Below are positions 15,931 to 24,422 of a stretch of DNA of 64,000 nucleotides, piece by piece. Where the stretch lies: positions 1 through 64,000 of the forward strand of contig NZ_PJIK01000012.1 of the NCBI RefSeq assembly GCF_002929275.1, in the 5' to 3' direction. How positions within the stretch are numbered: the first letter of the stretch is position 1; each line of letters begins with the position of its first letter. The position numbers were made by a program, and so were the translations under genes. Source of the stretch: Arthrobacter sp. ZGTC131 (GTDB lineage Bacteria > Actinomycetota > Actinomycetes > Actinomycetales > Micrococcaceae). The notes beneath the pieces are model-generated. The model had not been told where the DNA came from. It saw only the letters and a list, made by a program, of their open reading frames with translations, and did no database searches.

Positions 15931-17337
15931 ATGATGTCGTTCCTGCAAGACCTGCGCCAGACTCCCCGCCTTGGCCTTCTGGTCGGCGGCACCGCCGCCA
16001 CCATCGGAATTATCTACGGCTACGATCTGTCGAATATCGCAGGCGCCCTGCTGTTCATCACCAAGGAATTCCAGCTCTCCACCAGCCAACAGGAGTTGGT
16101 GACCACCGCCGTCGTCATCGGCGAAGTGCTCGGCGCCGTCCTGGCCGGCTGGCTCGCCAACAAGATCGGCCGGAAGGCCTGCATGGTGGGCGTCGCCGGA
16201 GCGTATGCCGCTTTCGCCGTGCTCAGCGCCCTGGCCGCTGATGTCCCCATGCTGCTCATTGCCCGCCTCCTGCTCGGCCTCACCATCGGCATCTCGGTGG
16301 TTGTGGTGCCTGTCTTCGTGGCGGAATCGGCGCCTCCCAAGGTGCGCGGCGCCCTGCTCGTCGCCTACCAGGTGGCCACGGTCATCGGCATCATCATCGG
16401 GTACCTGGCTGCCTACGCACTTTCCGCGTCCGAGAACTGGCGGCTGATGCTGGGCCTGGCAGCAGTTCCCGCCGTCGCGGTCCTGGCCGTGACGCTCCGC
16501 CTCCCGGACACCGCCCGGTGGTACATGATGCGCGGACGCAAGGAAGAGGCCCGCCGCACCCTGTCCTCCATTGAGCCCAATGCCGACGTGGACGCCGAAC
16601 TGGCCGACATGCAGCGCGCCATCAGCGAAGAACGCGGCGGGGGCCTGCGGGAGATGCTGCGCTCCCCCTACCTCAAGGCGACCGTATTCGTCGTCGGCCT
16701 CGGGTTCTTCATCCAGATCACGGGCATCAACGCCGTGGTCTACTACAGCCCGCGGATCTTCGAAGCGATGGGCTTCACCGGCAACGCCGCGCTCCTTCTG
16801 CTGCCCGCACTGGTCCAGGCCGCTGCCCTGGTTGCCGTCTTCGTGTCACTGTCCCTGGTGGACCGGGTGGGACGGCGGCCCATCCTGCTCGGCGGCATCG
16901 GCATGATGATCGTCGCCAACGTCATCCTCGTCGCCGTGTTCATGGTGGGCCGCGACTTCGGCGGCGCCCTGACGGTGGTCGGGTTCCTCGGAGTCCTGCT
17001 GTTCACGGTGGGCTTCACCTTCGGCTTCGGCGCGCTGGTCTGGGTCTACGCCGGCGAGTCCTTTCCCGCCCGGCTCCGTTCACTCGGAGCCAGCGCCATG
17101 CTGACCTCCGACCTCGTGGCCAACGTGATTGTCGCGGCGTTCTTCCTGACCATGCTGCAGCGGCTGGGCGGCGCAGGCACCTTCGCGGTGTTCGGCGCGC
17201 TGGCCGTCGCCGGCTTCATCTTTGTCCACCGCCTCGCACCGGAAACCAAGGGCCGGAACCTGGAAGAAATCCGCCACTACTGGGAAAACGGCGCCCGCTG
17301 GCCGGAAGCTACCGGCAGCAAGCCGGCGGCCAAGTGA
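15931..17337 (+). CDS. Sugar-porter MFS transporter, probably for N-acetylglucosamine
   Basis: 468 residues with 12 predicted spans. Sugar-porter landmarks are GYDLSNIAGALLFITKEF in helix 1, the loop NKIGRKA, LPDTARWYMMRGRKEEA after helix 6, QITGINAVVYYSPRIFE in helix 7, DRVGRRPILLGG, and the C-terminal PETKGRNLEEI. A proton-coupled sugar symporter is the family role. Substrate is inferred from its position immediately before an amino-sugar kinase, a GlcN6P deaminase-like protein and NagA under one GntR. Its stop overlaps the kinase start by 1-4 bp, giving translational coupling. Confidence 0.87.
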   Translation: MMSFLQDLRQTPRLGLLVGGTAATIGIIYGYDLSNIAGALLFITKEFQLSTSQQELVTTAVVIGEVLGAVLAGWLANKIGRKACMVGVAGAYAAFAVLSALAADVPMLLIARLLLGLTIGISVVVVPVFVAESAPPKVRGALLVAYQVATVIGIIIGYLAAYALSASENWRLMLGLAAVPAVAVLAVTLRLPDTARWYMMRGRKEEARRTLSSIEPNADVDAELADMQRAISEERGGGLREMLRSPYLKATVFVVGLGFFIQITGINAVVYYSPRIFEAMGFTGNAALLLLPALVQAAALVAVFVSLSLVDRVGRRPILLGGIGMMIVANVILVAVFMVGRDFGGALTVVGFLGVLLFTVGFTFGFGALVWVYAGESFPARLRSLGASAMLTSDLVANVIVAAFFLTMLQRLGGAGTFAVFGALAVAGFIFVHRLAPETKGRNLEEIRHYWENGARWPEATGSKPAAK

Positions 17338-18368
17338 TGCCGCGCGTCACGGACCGTGTGCTGGGCTTGGATATCGGCGGCTCCAAGACCCACGCCATTC
17401 TCGCTGACGACGGCGGTACCGGGTTCGGTGTCAACGGCCCCGGAGGCGCCGGTCTCGACGGCGGCGGCTCCGGCCTGGACGGGCACGCCGCGTCCGAGTG
17501 CACGGCGGGCAGCGCAAACATCGCCTCCGTCGGGCCCGAGGCGGCGGCCTCGGCACTGGAGGAGATCGCCGTCCGGCTCGGCGCGGGAAACCCCGGCAGC
17601 CACGGAATTGGCACGGTCGTCGCCGGGGCCGCGGGCGCAGACACCCGCGACGGCCGGGACCGGCTCGCCGCCCTGCTGTCCCGTCAGTTCCCCGGTGCAC
17701 GGATCCGTGTGGTCCACGACACCCGCATCATCCTCGCCGCCGGAGGGCTCGCGGCCGGCACAGTCCTCATCTCCGGCACCGGCTCCGCCGCCTGGGCACG
17801 GACGGCCGATGGCAGCGAGGCCAGGGCGGGCGGCTGGGGATACCTGCTGGGCGATGAGGGGAGCGGTTACGCGGTGGCCCGCAGCGCGGTCCGCAACGCC
17901 CTTTCCGAGCACGACGGCGGCCTGCCCGCCGGGCCGCTGACGGCCCGCCTCCTGGACCGGACCGGCGCTGCCGGACCCGCGGAACTGCTGGACCTCTTTT
18001 ACCGGAAGCCGGAGCGCAGGTACTGGGCCGGTCTGGCCGGAACGGTCCTCGAACTTGCGGCCCGGGCGGACCGGGTCAGCGCCGCGATCGTCGACGACGC
18101 GGCCCGGCACCTTGCCGTCCTCGCCGTCGCGGTCAACGAGAGGCTGGGCAGCATCCCCGGGGCCGGGCACGCCGCTCAGCCTGTCCTGCTGGCCGGCGGG
18201 ATGCTGGTCAACCAGCCGGCGCTGGCTGGCCGGGTTGCGGAGCTCTTGGAGGCGGGCGGCCTGGCCGACGTACGGGTGCTGGACCGCGCCCCCGCCTGGG
18301 GCGCCGTGAAGCTGGCCCTCGACGATGCCGCCGCGTCTGTCCAACTGCACGGCCCGGTCCCGGCCTGA
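17334..18368 (+). CDS. BadF/BcrA-family N-acetylglucosamine kinase
   Basis: 344 residues from GTG, or 343 from the ATG at 17337, overlapping the porter stop. ASKHA-type ATPase signature: LGLDIGGSKTHAILADDGG at the N-terminus, VVAGAAGADT, VVHDTRI, LISGTGSAAWAR and LLAGGML. These match the BadF-type N-acetylglucosamine kinases. It phosphorylates the sugar delivered by the MFS porter, the entry step that replaces a PTS. Related enzymes act on MurNAc or glucosamine, so the exact sugar is inferred from context. Confidence 0.85.
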   Translation: MMPRVTDRVLGLDIGGSKTHAILADDGGTGFGVNGPGGAGLDGGGSGLDGHAASECTAGSANIASVGPEAAASALEEIAVRLGAGNPGSHGIGTVVAGAAGADTRDGRDRLAALLSRQFPGARIRVVHDTRIILAAGGLAAGTVLISGTGSAAWARTADGSEARAGGWGYLLGDEGSGYAVARSAVRNALSEHDGGLPAGPLTARLLDRTGAAGPAELLDLFYRKPERRYWAGLAGTVLELAARADRVSAAIVDDAARHLAVLAVAVNERLGSIPGAGHAAQPVLLAGGMLVNQPALAGRVAELLEAGGLADVRVLDRAPAWGAVKLALDDAAASVQLHGPVPA

Positions 18369-18459
18369 GTCCGCCTGCCCCCGTCCATTTCCCGCCCCAA
18401 TCACTCCGATTCCAAGTACCCAACCCCAAGCCCACGTCCCGATCCTTCGAGGAGACCCC

Positions 18460-19536
18460 ATGACCCCGCCGAACACCACCCTGACCGCAGCAGGGGCCGC
18501 CACCCAGCCTCCCGGCGCGCTGATGGCCGCCGAAATCCTCGAGCAGCCGCAGGCACTTGCCCGGCAGCTCGACCACGGCCGTCCCGAAATCCGCCGCCTG
18601 GCCGCCGTCCTTCGGAACGCGGACATCCGGTACGTCCTCCTGGCGGCCCGCGGCACCAGTGACCACGCCGCCCTGTACGCGAAGTACCTCATCGAGACGG
18701 TCCTGGGCCTCCCGGCCGGGCTCGCGTCGCCGTCGAGCCTTACCGTGTACGGCGCGGAACCCAAGATGGACGGGGTCCTCTGGCTGGCCGTGAGCCAGTC
18801 GGGCGGGTCCCCCGATCTTGTAGATTCCACCGCCGCGGCCGCCCGCGGCGGCGCGCTGACCGTGGCGGTGACCAATGCGCCGTCCTCGCCTCTGGCCGGC
18901 GCGGCCCGGCACCACGTGGACATCCTGGCCGGACCAGAACGCGCCGTGGCCGCCACCAAGAGCTACACCTCCCAGCTGCTGGCACTCTGGCTGCTCATCG
19001 ACGCCTGGGCCGGCGGGGACGGAACCGAAGCGCTGGCGCTGCCCGGCCACGCGGCGGATGTTTTGGCCGGACCGGAGATACTGGAGGTGGCAGACCGCTA
19101 CCGCTACGTGAACCACATCATCACCACCGGGCGCGGATTCTCGTACCCCACCGCACGGGAGGCGGCGTTGAAACTGATGGAAACGTCATATCTTGCCGCG
19201 CATGCGTTCTCCGGAGCTGATCTCCTGCACGGACCGTTCGCGATGATCGACGAGGACCGCCCCGTCATCGCCATCGCTTCCCAGGGCGCGGGCGGCCGTG
19301 CGCTTCAGCCGGTGCTGGAGCGGCTGGCCGAGCGCGGGGCGGACGTCTGCCTGGTGGGCGATCCCGGGGCGGCGCGCCCGCAGAACCATGTGGTGCCCCT
19401 CCCGGCCGTCAGCGAGCAGCTCGCTCCGGTCCTTGAAATACTGCCGCTGCAGCGCCTGGCCCACGCCATGGCCGCGGCCCGCCACCGGGACCCTGATGCG
19501 CCCCGGGGCCTGCGCAAGATCACGGAAACCTGGTGA
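18460..19536 (+). CDS. SIS-domain glucosamine-6-phosphate deaminase/isomerase (NagB-II type)
   Basis: 358 residues. Start is ATG with GAGGAG upstream. Two SIS (sugar isomerase) domains without the glutaminase half of GlmS: LLAARGTSDHAALYAKYLIE, LAVSQSGGSPDLVDSTAAAA and AVAATKSYTSQLLALWLL. This is the NagB-II/AgaS group that converts GlcN6P to Fru6P plus ammonia. It is preceded by the kinase and followed directly by nagA, whose GTG overlaps its stop. Specificity rests on the neighbours. Confidence 0.87.
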   Translation: MTPPNTTLTAAGAATQPPGALMAAEILEQPQALARQLDHGRPEIRRLAAVLRNADIRYVLLAARGTSDHAALYAKYLIETVLGLPAGLASPSSLTVYGAEPKMDGVLWLAVSQSGGSPDLVDSTAAAARGGALTVAVTNAPSSPLAGAARHHVDILAGPERAVAATKSYTSQLLALWLLIDAWAGGDGTEALALPGHAADVLAGPEILEVADRYRYVNHIITTGRGFSYPTAREAALKLMETSYLAAHAFSGADLLHGPFAMIDEDRPVIAIASQGAGGRALQPVLERLAERGADVCLVGDPGAARPQNHVVPLPAVSEQLAPVLEILPLQRLAHAMAAARHRDPDAPRGLRKITETW

Positions 19537-20681
19537 GTCCGACGCTCATCTCCGCCGCCCGGGTGATTACGCCCGGGGCCGTCCTCGAGCCGGGCTGGGT
19601 GGAAGTCCGGTCCGGTCGGATTAATGCTGTGGGCGGCGGGTTGGCTCCCCGGGAGCCCGACGCCAGCTTTCCGGACGGGACAGTGGCGCCCGGCTTCATC
19701 GACGCCCACATCCACGGCGGCGGCGGCTTCAGCTTCAATGACGCTGACCCCGCTGCCGCCGCCGTCAAGATCGCCGCAGTGCACCGCGGGCACGGGACCA
19801 CCACGCTCATGGCAAGCCTCGTCACCGCTTCCCTCGCGCACCTGGAGAGCGCGGTGGGGGCGCTGGCGGAACTCGTGGAGGCCGGCGTGCTGGCCGGGAT
19901 CCACCTAGAGGGCCCCTGGCTCAGCCCGGACCACCGGGGCGCGCACACCAAGAGCCTGCTGCGGAGCCCGGACCCGGCGAGCATCGACCGGCTCATGCTG
20001 GCCGGCCGGGGCACCGTCAGAATGGTCACGATCGCCCCCGAGCTGGACGGCGGCCTCGCGGCCATCCGGCAGATCACCGGCCACGGCGCGGTGGCCGCCA
20101 TCGGCCACACCGGCGCCGACTATGACCTGGCCCGTCAGGCGATCGCCGCGGGCGCCACCGCCGGGACGCACGTGTTCAATGCGATGCGGTCCCTGCACCA
20201 CCGCGAACCCGGGCCTGCGCTGGCGCTGCTGGAGGACCCGGCGGTTTTTGCCGAGGTGATAGCCGACGGCGTGCACCTGCACCCCTCGCTGGTCCGCTTC
20301 ATCTCCCGAAGTCCGGCCCGCGCCGTCTTCGTCACGGATGCCATGGCCGCGGCGTGCGCGCATGAGGGGACGTACCACCTCGGCGGCCTGGAGGTCCGTG
20401 TGGCCGACGGCGAAGCGCGGCTGGTCAGCGACGGCGCCATCGCCGGCAGCATCCTCACGCTCGACGCCGCCGTAAGGCACGCGGTCCGGCATGCGGGCGT
20501 TCCGCTCGCCGACGCCGTCCGCGCGGCCACGCAAAACCCCGCGGACATGCTGGGGCTCGCGGACGTCGGCCGGCTTGAGCCGGGCCTGCGTGCCGACCTG
20601 GTGGTACTCAACGGGGAACTCGAGGTGGCGGCGGTCATGAAGTCCGGGAAATGGTGCCGTTCGGGTAGTGCCGCCGGCTGA
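19533..20681 (+). CDS. nagA: N-acetylglucosamine-6-phosphate deacetylase
   Basis: 382 residues; GTG start overlaps the upstream stop (ATG-like coupling, 4 bp). Amidohydrolase-fold landmarks: APGFIDAHIHGGGGFSFND (metal-binding His-x-His-like), GIHLEGPWLSPDHRGAH, AIGHTGADYDLARQA, GTHVFNAMRSLHHREPG and FVTDAMAA near the catalytic Asp. It hydrolyses GlcNAc6P to GlcN6P and acetate in the cytoplasm, feeding the SIS-domain enzyme. With the porter, kinase and repressor it completes a PTS-independent GlcNAc catabolic route. Confidence 0.93.
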   Translation: MSPTLISAARVITPGAVLEPGWVEVRSGRINAVGGGLAPREPDASFPDGTVAPGFIDAHIHGGGGFSFNDADPAAAAVKIAAVHRGHGTTTLMASLVTASLAHLESAVGALAELVEAGVLAGIHLEGPWLSPDHRGAHTKSLLRSPDPASIDRLMLAGRGTVRMVTIAPELDGGLAAIRQITGHGAVAAIGHTGADYDLARQAIAAGATAGTHVFNAMRSLHHREPGPALALLEDPAVFAEVIADGVHLHPSLVRFISRSPARAVFVTDAMAAACAHEGTYHLGGLEVRVADGEARLVSDGAIAGSILTLDAAVRHAVRHAGVPLADAVRAATQNPADMLGLADVGRLEPGLRADLVVLNGELEVAAVMKSGKWCRSGSAAG

Positions 20682-20707
20682 GCCTGCTCGGCGCTCGGGT
20701 GAGACCG

Positions 20708-20730
20708 CTGGTTGAGCTTGTCGAAACCAG
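20708..20730. repeat. REP-like inverted element, copy 1
   Basis: CTGGTTgagcttgtcgAAACCAG has arms CTGGTT/AACCAG around GAGCTTGTCG. A related longer copy sits at 54295-54345. Elements of the form GGTTGAGCTTGTCGAAACC are widespread between genes in Arthrobacter-like genomes, so this is likely a dispersed intergenic element. Confidence 0.5.
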
Positions 20731-20738
20731 TCCCCCGA

Positions 20739-20755
20739 CAACAATTAAGTTGTTG
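20739..20755. promoter_or_regulatory. Palindrome upstream of the FAD oxidase gene
   Basis: CAACAA-TTAAG-TTGTTG, a 6-5-6 inverted repeat, is about 185 bp before the oxidase start. It has the form of an operator for a dimeric repressor. The regulator is unknown and no regulator gene is adjacent. Confidence 0.3.
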
Positions 20756-20938
20756 CCCAGCTGAGATGGTGACCCTAAAATCGGGGACATCGCACCAGGT
20801 TCCCGATGAAAATGCCTGCGGGACCATGTCCCTGTTGGGGCCTCCGTAGCTGTATCGGGTGACCGCTCAGGCGCCGACCCAGGCGCTTCCACCAATGTCG
20901 ACCAGGGGCCTCACCCCTTGACGCGGAAGCATCGACCG

Positions 20939-22360
20939 ATGACCACACTTCATCAACATGATCCGGAAGTTGAGATCCAGCAGGCACTGCACGAGTTGCG
21001 CGGGAAGCTGTCGGGATCGCTGATAGAACCGCAGGATCCGCTCTACGACGAAGCCCGGGCAGTATGGAACGGCATGGTCGATATCCGTCCGCGCGCCATT
21101 GCCCGGGCCGGCGCTGTCTCTGACATCGACGTGGTGCTGGACGCCGTGCGGCGCAGCGGCATGGCGCTTGCAGTACGCGGCGGCGGGCACAACATCGCCG
21201 GCCACGGCACTGTCGAGGGCGGCCTTGTGCTGGATCTGGGACCGTTGAGGGGCGTGAACGTGGACGCCCGGAACAGGCTCGTCAGCGTCCAGCCCGGGGC
21301 GACGCTCGCTGACGTGGACCGAGCCACGGCCGCGCACAGCCTGGCCGTTCCCCTGGGGGTGATCAGCGGGACGGGGGTGGCCGGACTTACTCTCGGCGGG
21401 GGCGTCGGCTGGCTGACGCGTTCCTACGGGCTGAGCCTGGACAACCTGGACTCTGTCGACGTCGTCACTGCCAGCGGGGAGCACGTGCACGCCAGCGAGC
21501 AGGAGAACTCCGAGTTGTTTTGGGGACTGCGCGGCGGCGGCGGGAACTTCGGAGTCGCATCCTCATTCACCTTCCGCGCCCGCCCACTGCCGGTGGCACC
21601 CTTGGGTGGAAACCTCTTTTACCGGCAGGAGCACTGGAGAAACGCCTTAGTGGCATTCGCCAGCTGGACCCGGGATTTGCCCGAGGAGATGAACCCGATC
21701 ATCTCGTTCCTGGTGCTCCCGCCCGCGTTTGGGATGGGCGACGAGCCGTGGATGGTTATCGGGCTCGCCTGGGTCGCCGAAGACCACCAGGCCGGTCTCG
21801 AACTCATTGAGCAACTGCGCATCGCCGCCCCTCCCGACGAACAGGAGGTGGGCCCGACTTCGTGGCTGGACTGGCAGAGTGCCATGGACGCTGTGTTCCC
21901 CAAAGGCTCACGCGGCTACTGGAAGAACGTCTCGTTCTCCCGCCTGGACGAGGAGGTCGCCGACGTCCTGCTCGGCTTCGTGTCCGAGGTGACGTGGCAA
22001 GGGACCGGGATAGACATCCACCATCTGGAAGGCGCGTTCGGGCGAGTGCCGGAAGAGTCCACGGCCTTCCCGAACCGGTCCGCGCGCTACTGGCTCAACG
22101 TCTACGGGTATTGGCGCGACCCTGCGGAGGACGAACGGCTAACAGCTTTTGCCCGCAAGGCATACGCGCTCATGCAGCCCTTCTCCGAGCACGGCGAGTA
22201 CGTCAACTTCCTCGGCGCCGAACTCGGACAACAGGAACCCGACGCCGCGCGTCAGGCCTACGGGCCAGACAAATACCAGCGCCTCATGGCACTCAAGGAC
22301 CGTTACGACCCCCACAATCTCTTCCGCCTTAACCACAACATCCCGCCAACACCTGTCTAG
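20939..22360 (+). CDS. FAD-linked oxidoreductase (berberine-bridge/VAO type)
   Basis: 473 residues from ATG (MTTLHQHDPEVE). N-terminal PCMH-type FAD-binding domain: ALAVRGGGHNIAGHGTVEGG, in which the His of GGGHN is the usual site of covalent flavin attachment, then VQPGATLADVD, GVAGLTLGGGVGWLTRSYG and LFWGLRGGGGNFGV. The C-terminus carries the BBE helix (PDKYQRLMALKDRYDPHNLF). It oxidises an alcohol or carbohydrate with O2 or another acceptor; substrate unknown. No signal peptide is seen. A solitary gene downstream of the nag island. Confidence 0.88.
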   Translation: MTTLHQHDPEVEIQQALHELRGKLSGSLIEPQDPLYDEARAVWNGMVDIRPRAIARAGAVSDIDVVLDAVRRSGMALAVRGGGHNIAGHGTVEGGLVLDLGPLRGVNVDARNRLVSVQPGATLADVDRATAAHSLAVPLGVISGTGVAGLTLGGGVGWLTRSYGLSLDNLDSVDVVTASGEHVHASEQENSELFWGLRGGGGNFGVASSFTFRARPLPVAPLGGNLFYRQEHWRNALVAFASWTRDLPEEMNPIISFLVLPPAFGMGDEPWMVIGLAWVAEDHQAGLELIEQLRIAAPPDEQEVGPTSWLDWQSAMDAVFPKGSRGYWKNVSFSRLDEEVADVLLGFVSEVTWQGTGIDIHHLEGAFGRVPEESTAFPNRSARYWLNVYGYWRDPAEDERLTAFARKAYALMQPFSEHGEYVNFLGAELGQQEPDAARQAYGPDKYQRLMALKDRYDPHNLFRLNHNIPPTPV

Positions 22361-22425
22361 GTCGCGGTCGTCGTCGCAGTCGTCGCCGCCGCCGTCGTCG
22401 TCGGAGCGGCGGCGCGCCTCCTTGA
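22361..22425. repeat. Trinucleotide-rich GTC/GCC tract
   Basis: About 60 bp of mostly GTC, GCC and CGT triplets immediately after the oxidase stop. It is low-complexity, potentially prone to slippage, with no gene function seen. Confidence 0.5.
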
Positions 22426-22544
22426 CTTCGCGGCCCCGGCATACTGGACTGATACTTGCCGTGTGATGAAGCAGGCGTTGGCGGCTTCAGTCATTCCCGT
22501 CCCGGAAAACACCCCGGACGGGCGATAGAGACAGGCCACGGCGC

Positions 22545-22784
22545 ATGAAGAACGGTATTAACAAGGGAACCCGGCTTGCGGCGGTACGCCCCGGCGACGT
22601 CCTGACGCTGCAGCGCAGCCGGTTCCGCGTCCTGTCGACGCGATGCGACGCAGACCTGGTAACGCTGAAACTGGACGACGCACCGGACCGCCCACTGACA
22701 CTCATCGGCGTGGCCGCCATGGCCGTCGACGTCGAGTCCAGCCATGACGGCGGAGCTACTCCGGGGCATCACGCCGAAGAGTGA
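22545..22784 (+). CDS. Small hypothetical protein
   Basis: 79 residues, ATG start with a weak ribosome site. The sequence reads as a small beta-rich domain (DVLTLQRSRFRVLSTRCDAD, then LVTLKLDDAPDRPLTLIG) followed by a flexible acidic and His-rich tail. It might be a small SH3-like or PRC-like barrel. No family recognised. The gene stands between two longer genes on the same strand but with gaps over 100 bp on each side. Confidence 0.5.
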   Translation: MKNGINKGTRLAAVRPGDVLTLQRSRFRVLSTRCDADLVTLKLDDAPDRPLTLIGVAAMAVDVESSHDGGATPGHHAEE

Positions 22785-22900
22785 TTTCCCCGCCGTAGGC
22801 GCCCTCCGGTTGCACCGTAGCGAAGCGAAATATTCGTGAAGTATGACACCATCCGCCGATATTCGTGGCCGACGAGAATTCTCCTGTCTACTCTGAGCTC

Positions 22901-23329
22901 ATGGAGTACTTTGCGTCAGAGGCGCTGATCAGTGCACGGCCCTCGACCGTCTGGGAGGTCATCACCGACGCCGGGAACCTCACCGTCTGGGAGTCCGGGA
23001 TCAGCGCCATCGACGGCGAGCTGCGCCACGGCGGAACCATCCGGATCAAGACCGCCGACGCCGGCGGGCGGAGCCTCCGTCTCCGCGTCCGGCAATTGCC
23101 CGGTGAAGTCATGACCTGGACCAGCAGCCTGCCGCTTGGCCTGCTGAGACGGGTACGCACCTTCACCCTGTCGCCGCAGGACGGCCTCACGCACTTCACT
23201 GTCAAGGAGCAAGTCAGCGGACCGCTGGCCGGGTTCCCCGGAAATACAAGTCCGGACACTGGCCACACCCTGAACGACTACGTCACCGCCGTCATGAACC
23301 GTGCCGAGCTTCTAGACCGGGTTTCGTAG
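22901..23329 (+). CDS. SRPBCC (START-like) ligand-binding protein
   Basis: 142 residues from ATG (MEYFASEALISA); a GTG 36 bp upstream could also be used. The fold is recognised by SARPSTVWEVITDAGNLTVW, LRHGGTIRIKTADAGG, then RQLPGEVMTWTSSLPLGLLR and a C-terminal helix. This is the polyketide-cyclase/AHSA1 type hydrophobic pocket. The ligand is unknown. It is a single gene with a convergent HA-domain gene downstream. Confidence 0.75.
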   Translation: MEYFASEALISARPSTVWEVITDAGNLTVWESGISAIDGELRHGGTIRIKTADAGGRSLRLRVRQLPGEVMTWTSSLPLGLLRRVRTFTLSPQDGLTHFTVKEQVSGPLAGFPGNTSPDTGHTLNDYVTAVMNRAELLDRVS

Positions 23330-23433
23330 AACCCGGAAAAGTATCTGGGCCCGTGGCCCCGGCGTTGAAACAGGAAGAGAGACAGACCTGTCTCCCCCGG
23401 ACGTGCGCCCTTCCTGTGCACCGGTGAGTCTGG

Positions 23434-24087
23434 CTATTGGGGCCCGCGAGGGGCAGCTTTCCGGCCGGTGCTCCATCCCGGCAGTGCTGTGTCCAGTGCC
23501 TGGGCCCTCGCGGGTGGGAGTTGGCCGTGCTTGTATTTGTATCGTTGGCCGCGCAGCCAGATGCCGAGGTCACGCTCCAGCCCGGTGGCGGTGGGCGTGG
23601 TGCGCGGCCAAGGGTTCCCTGCCGCCCGGTAGGCGACCAACTCCTTGAAACGGTCCTGCCATTTTTGCTGGCCCGCGGCCTCGCCGGGCTTCCGCTGCCA
23701 GTCAGGCAGCACGGCCAGGCCTTCGCGGATGACGGGGTTGAGGATTCCGGCCTCGGCGTCCCGGCGCCGGCGCCGCAGCCATTGCGCGAGCTCCCGCTCC
23801 GCCCGGTCCTCAGCATTCCGGGAAGGATAGCGGCCGGTCGCCTCAACCATCGCAACCACCTGATGCATGCGCTTCAGGCCTGGCACAGCACGCGCGGCGG
23901 ACCCTTTGGCTGCTGCCGCATGCTCGGCGTGCAGGGCGGGATCCGCAGTCTTCGCTGCGGCGATGTAGTGGGAAACCGCGGCGACGTCGCTCCGGGTCAG
24001 TTCCGCGATTTGCTTCCGGGACAAACCTTTCCGGTACATCAGAACCCATTCCGGGTGGGGCACCGCCGCGTGCCGTTTTTTCGTCAC
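23434..24087 (-). CDS. Helicase-associated (HA) domain protein with N-terminal helix-turn-helix
   Basis: 217 residues. Residues 10-45 (PHPEWVLMYRKGLSRKQIAE) look like a resolvase-type helix-turn-helix; then come two helicase-associated domains with W..R...L..Y....G.WP spacing (QQKWQDRFKELVAYRAAGNP then LGIWLRGQRYKYKHGQL). HA domains were first seen on phage-type helicases; proteins of HA units alone are widespread in Arthrobacter and of unknown function, probably DNA-binding. A homologous N-terminus occurs at 63858 onward in this window. Confidence 0.75.
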   Translation of the reverse strand: MTKKRHAAVPHPEWVLMYRKGLSRKQIAELTRSDVAAVSHYIAAAKTADPALHAEHAAAAKGSAARAVPGLKRMHQVVAMVEATGRYPSRNAEDRAERELAQWLRRRRRDAEAGILNPVIREGLAVLPDWQRKPGEAAGQQKWQDRFKELVAYRAAGNPWPRTTPTATGLERDLGIWLRGQRYKYKHGQLPPARAQALDTALPGWSTGRKAAPRGPQ

Positions 24088-24422
24088 GGCCGCATCCTAA
24101 AACGAATCGGGGATTTCCTGGTCCGGGAGAATTTCCACGGGATATCCGGCAAGGTACATCCGGCGCGGAGCGTGACCGCCAGTCCGTACCCACAGCAGGG
24201 CGGCGTCCGGCGTCCCGTTATGGACGACGCCCCTCCCCGCTGGCCGGCCCGATTCGCGGGAAGGGTTTGAGTCCATGTGACGATGTAATCATGTGCCGGT
24301 GAACAGTCTGTGAACCCGGCGCGTGAAGCGACCGCCGAACCAAGCGCGCTGGTGGAGGCGTGGCCGTGACCCGTGGCCGTTTTTGTGCTGCCACGCCAAC
24401 CGAGCCGGACGTACTATTGGCT
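24088..24422. other. Intergenic region upstream of CYTH-CHAD gene
   Basis: About 335 bp between divergent genes. I find no convincing gene; the longest plus-strand frames are under 25 codons and lack ribosome sites. Promoters for both neighbours are expected here but no clear -35/-10 pair stands out. Confidence 0.4.

Noticed and set aside
17277-18959. 560-codon minus-strand frame across kinase and SIS genes
   Set aside because: Shadow of high-GC coding sequence; composition typical of antisense.
24254-24300. GGGTTTGAGTCC-like segment as a tRNA T-arm
   Set aside because: No matching acceptor, D or anticodon stems can be built around it.
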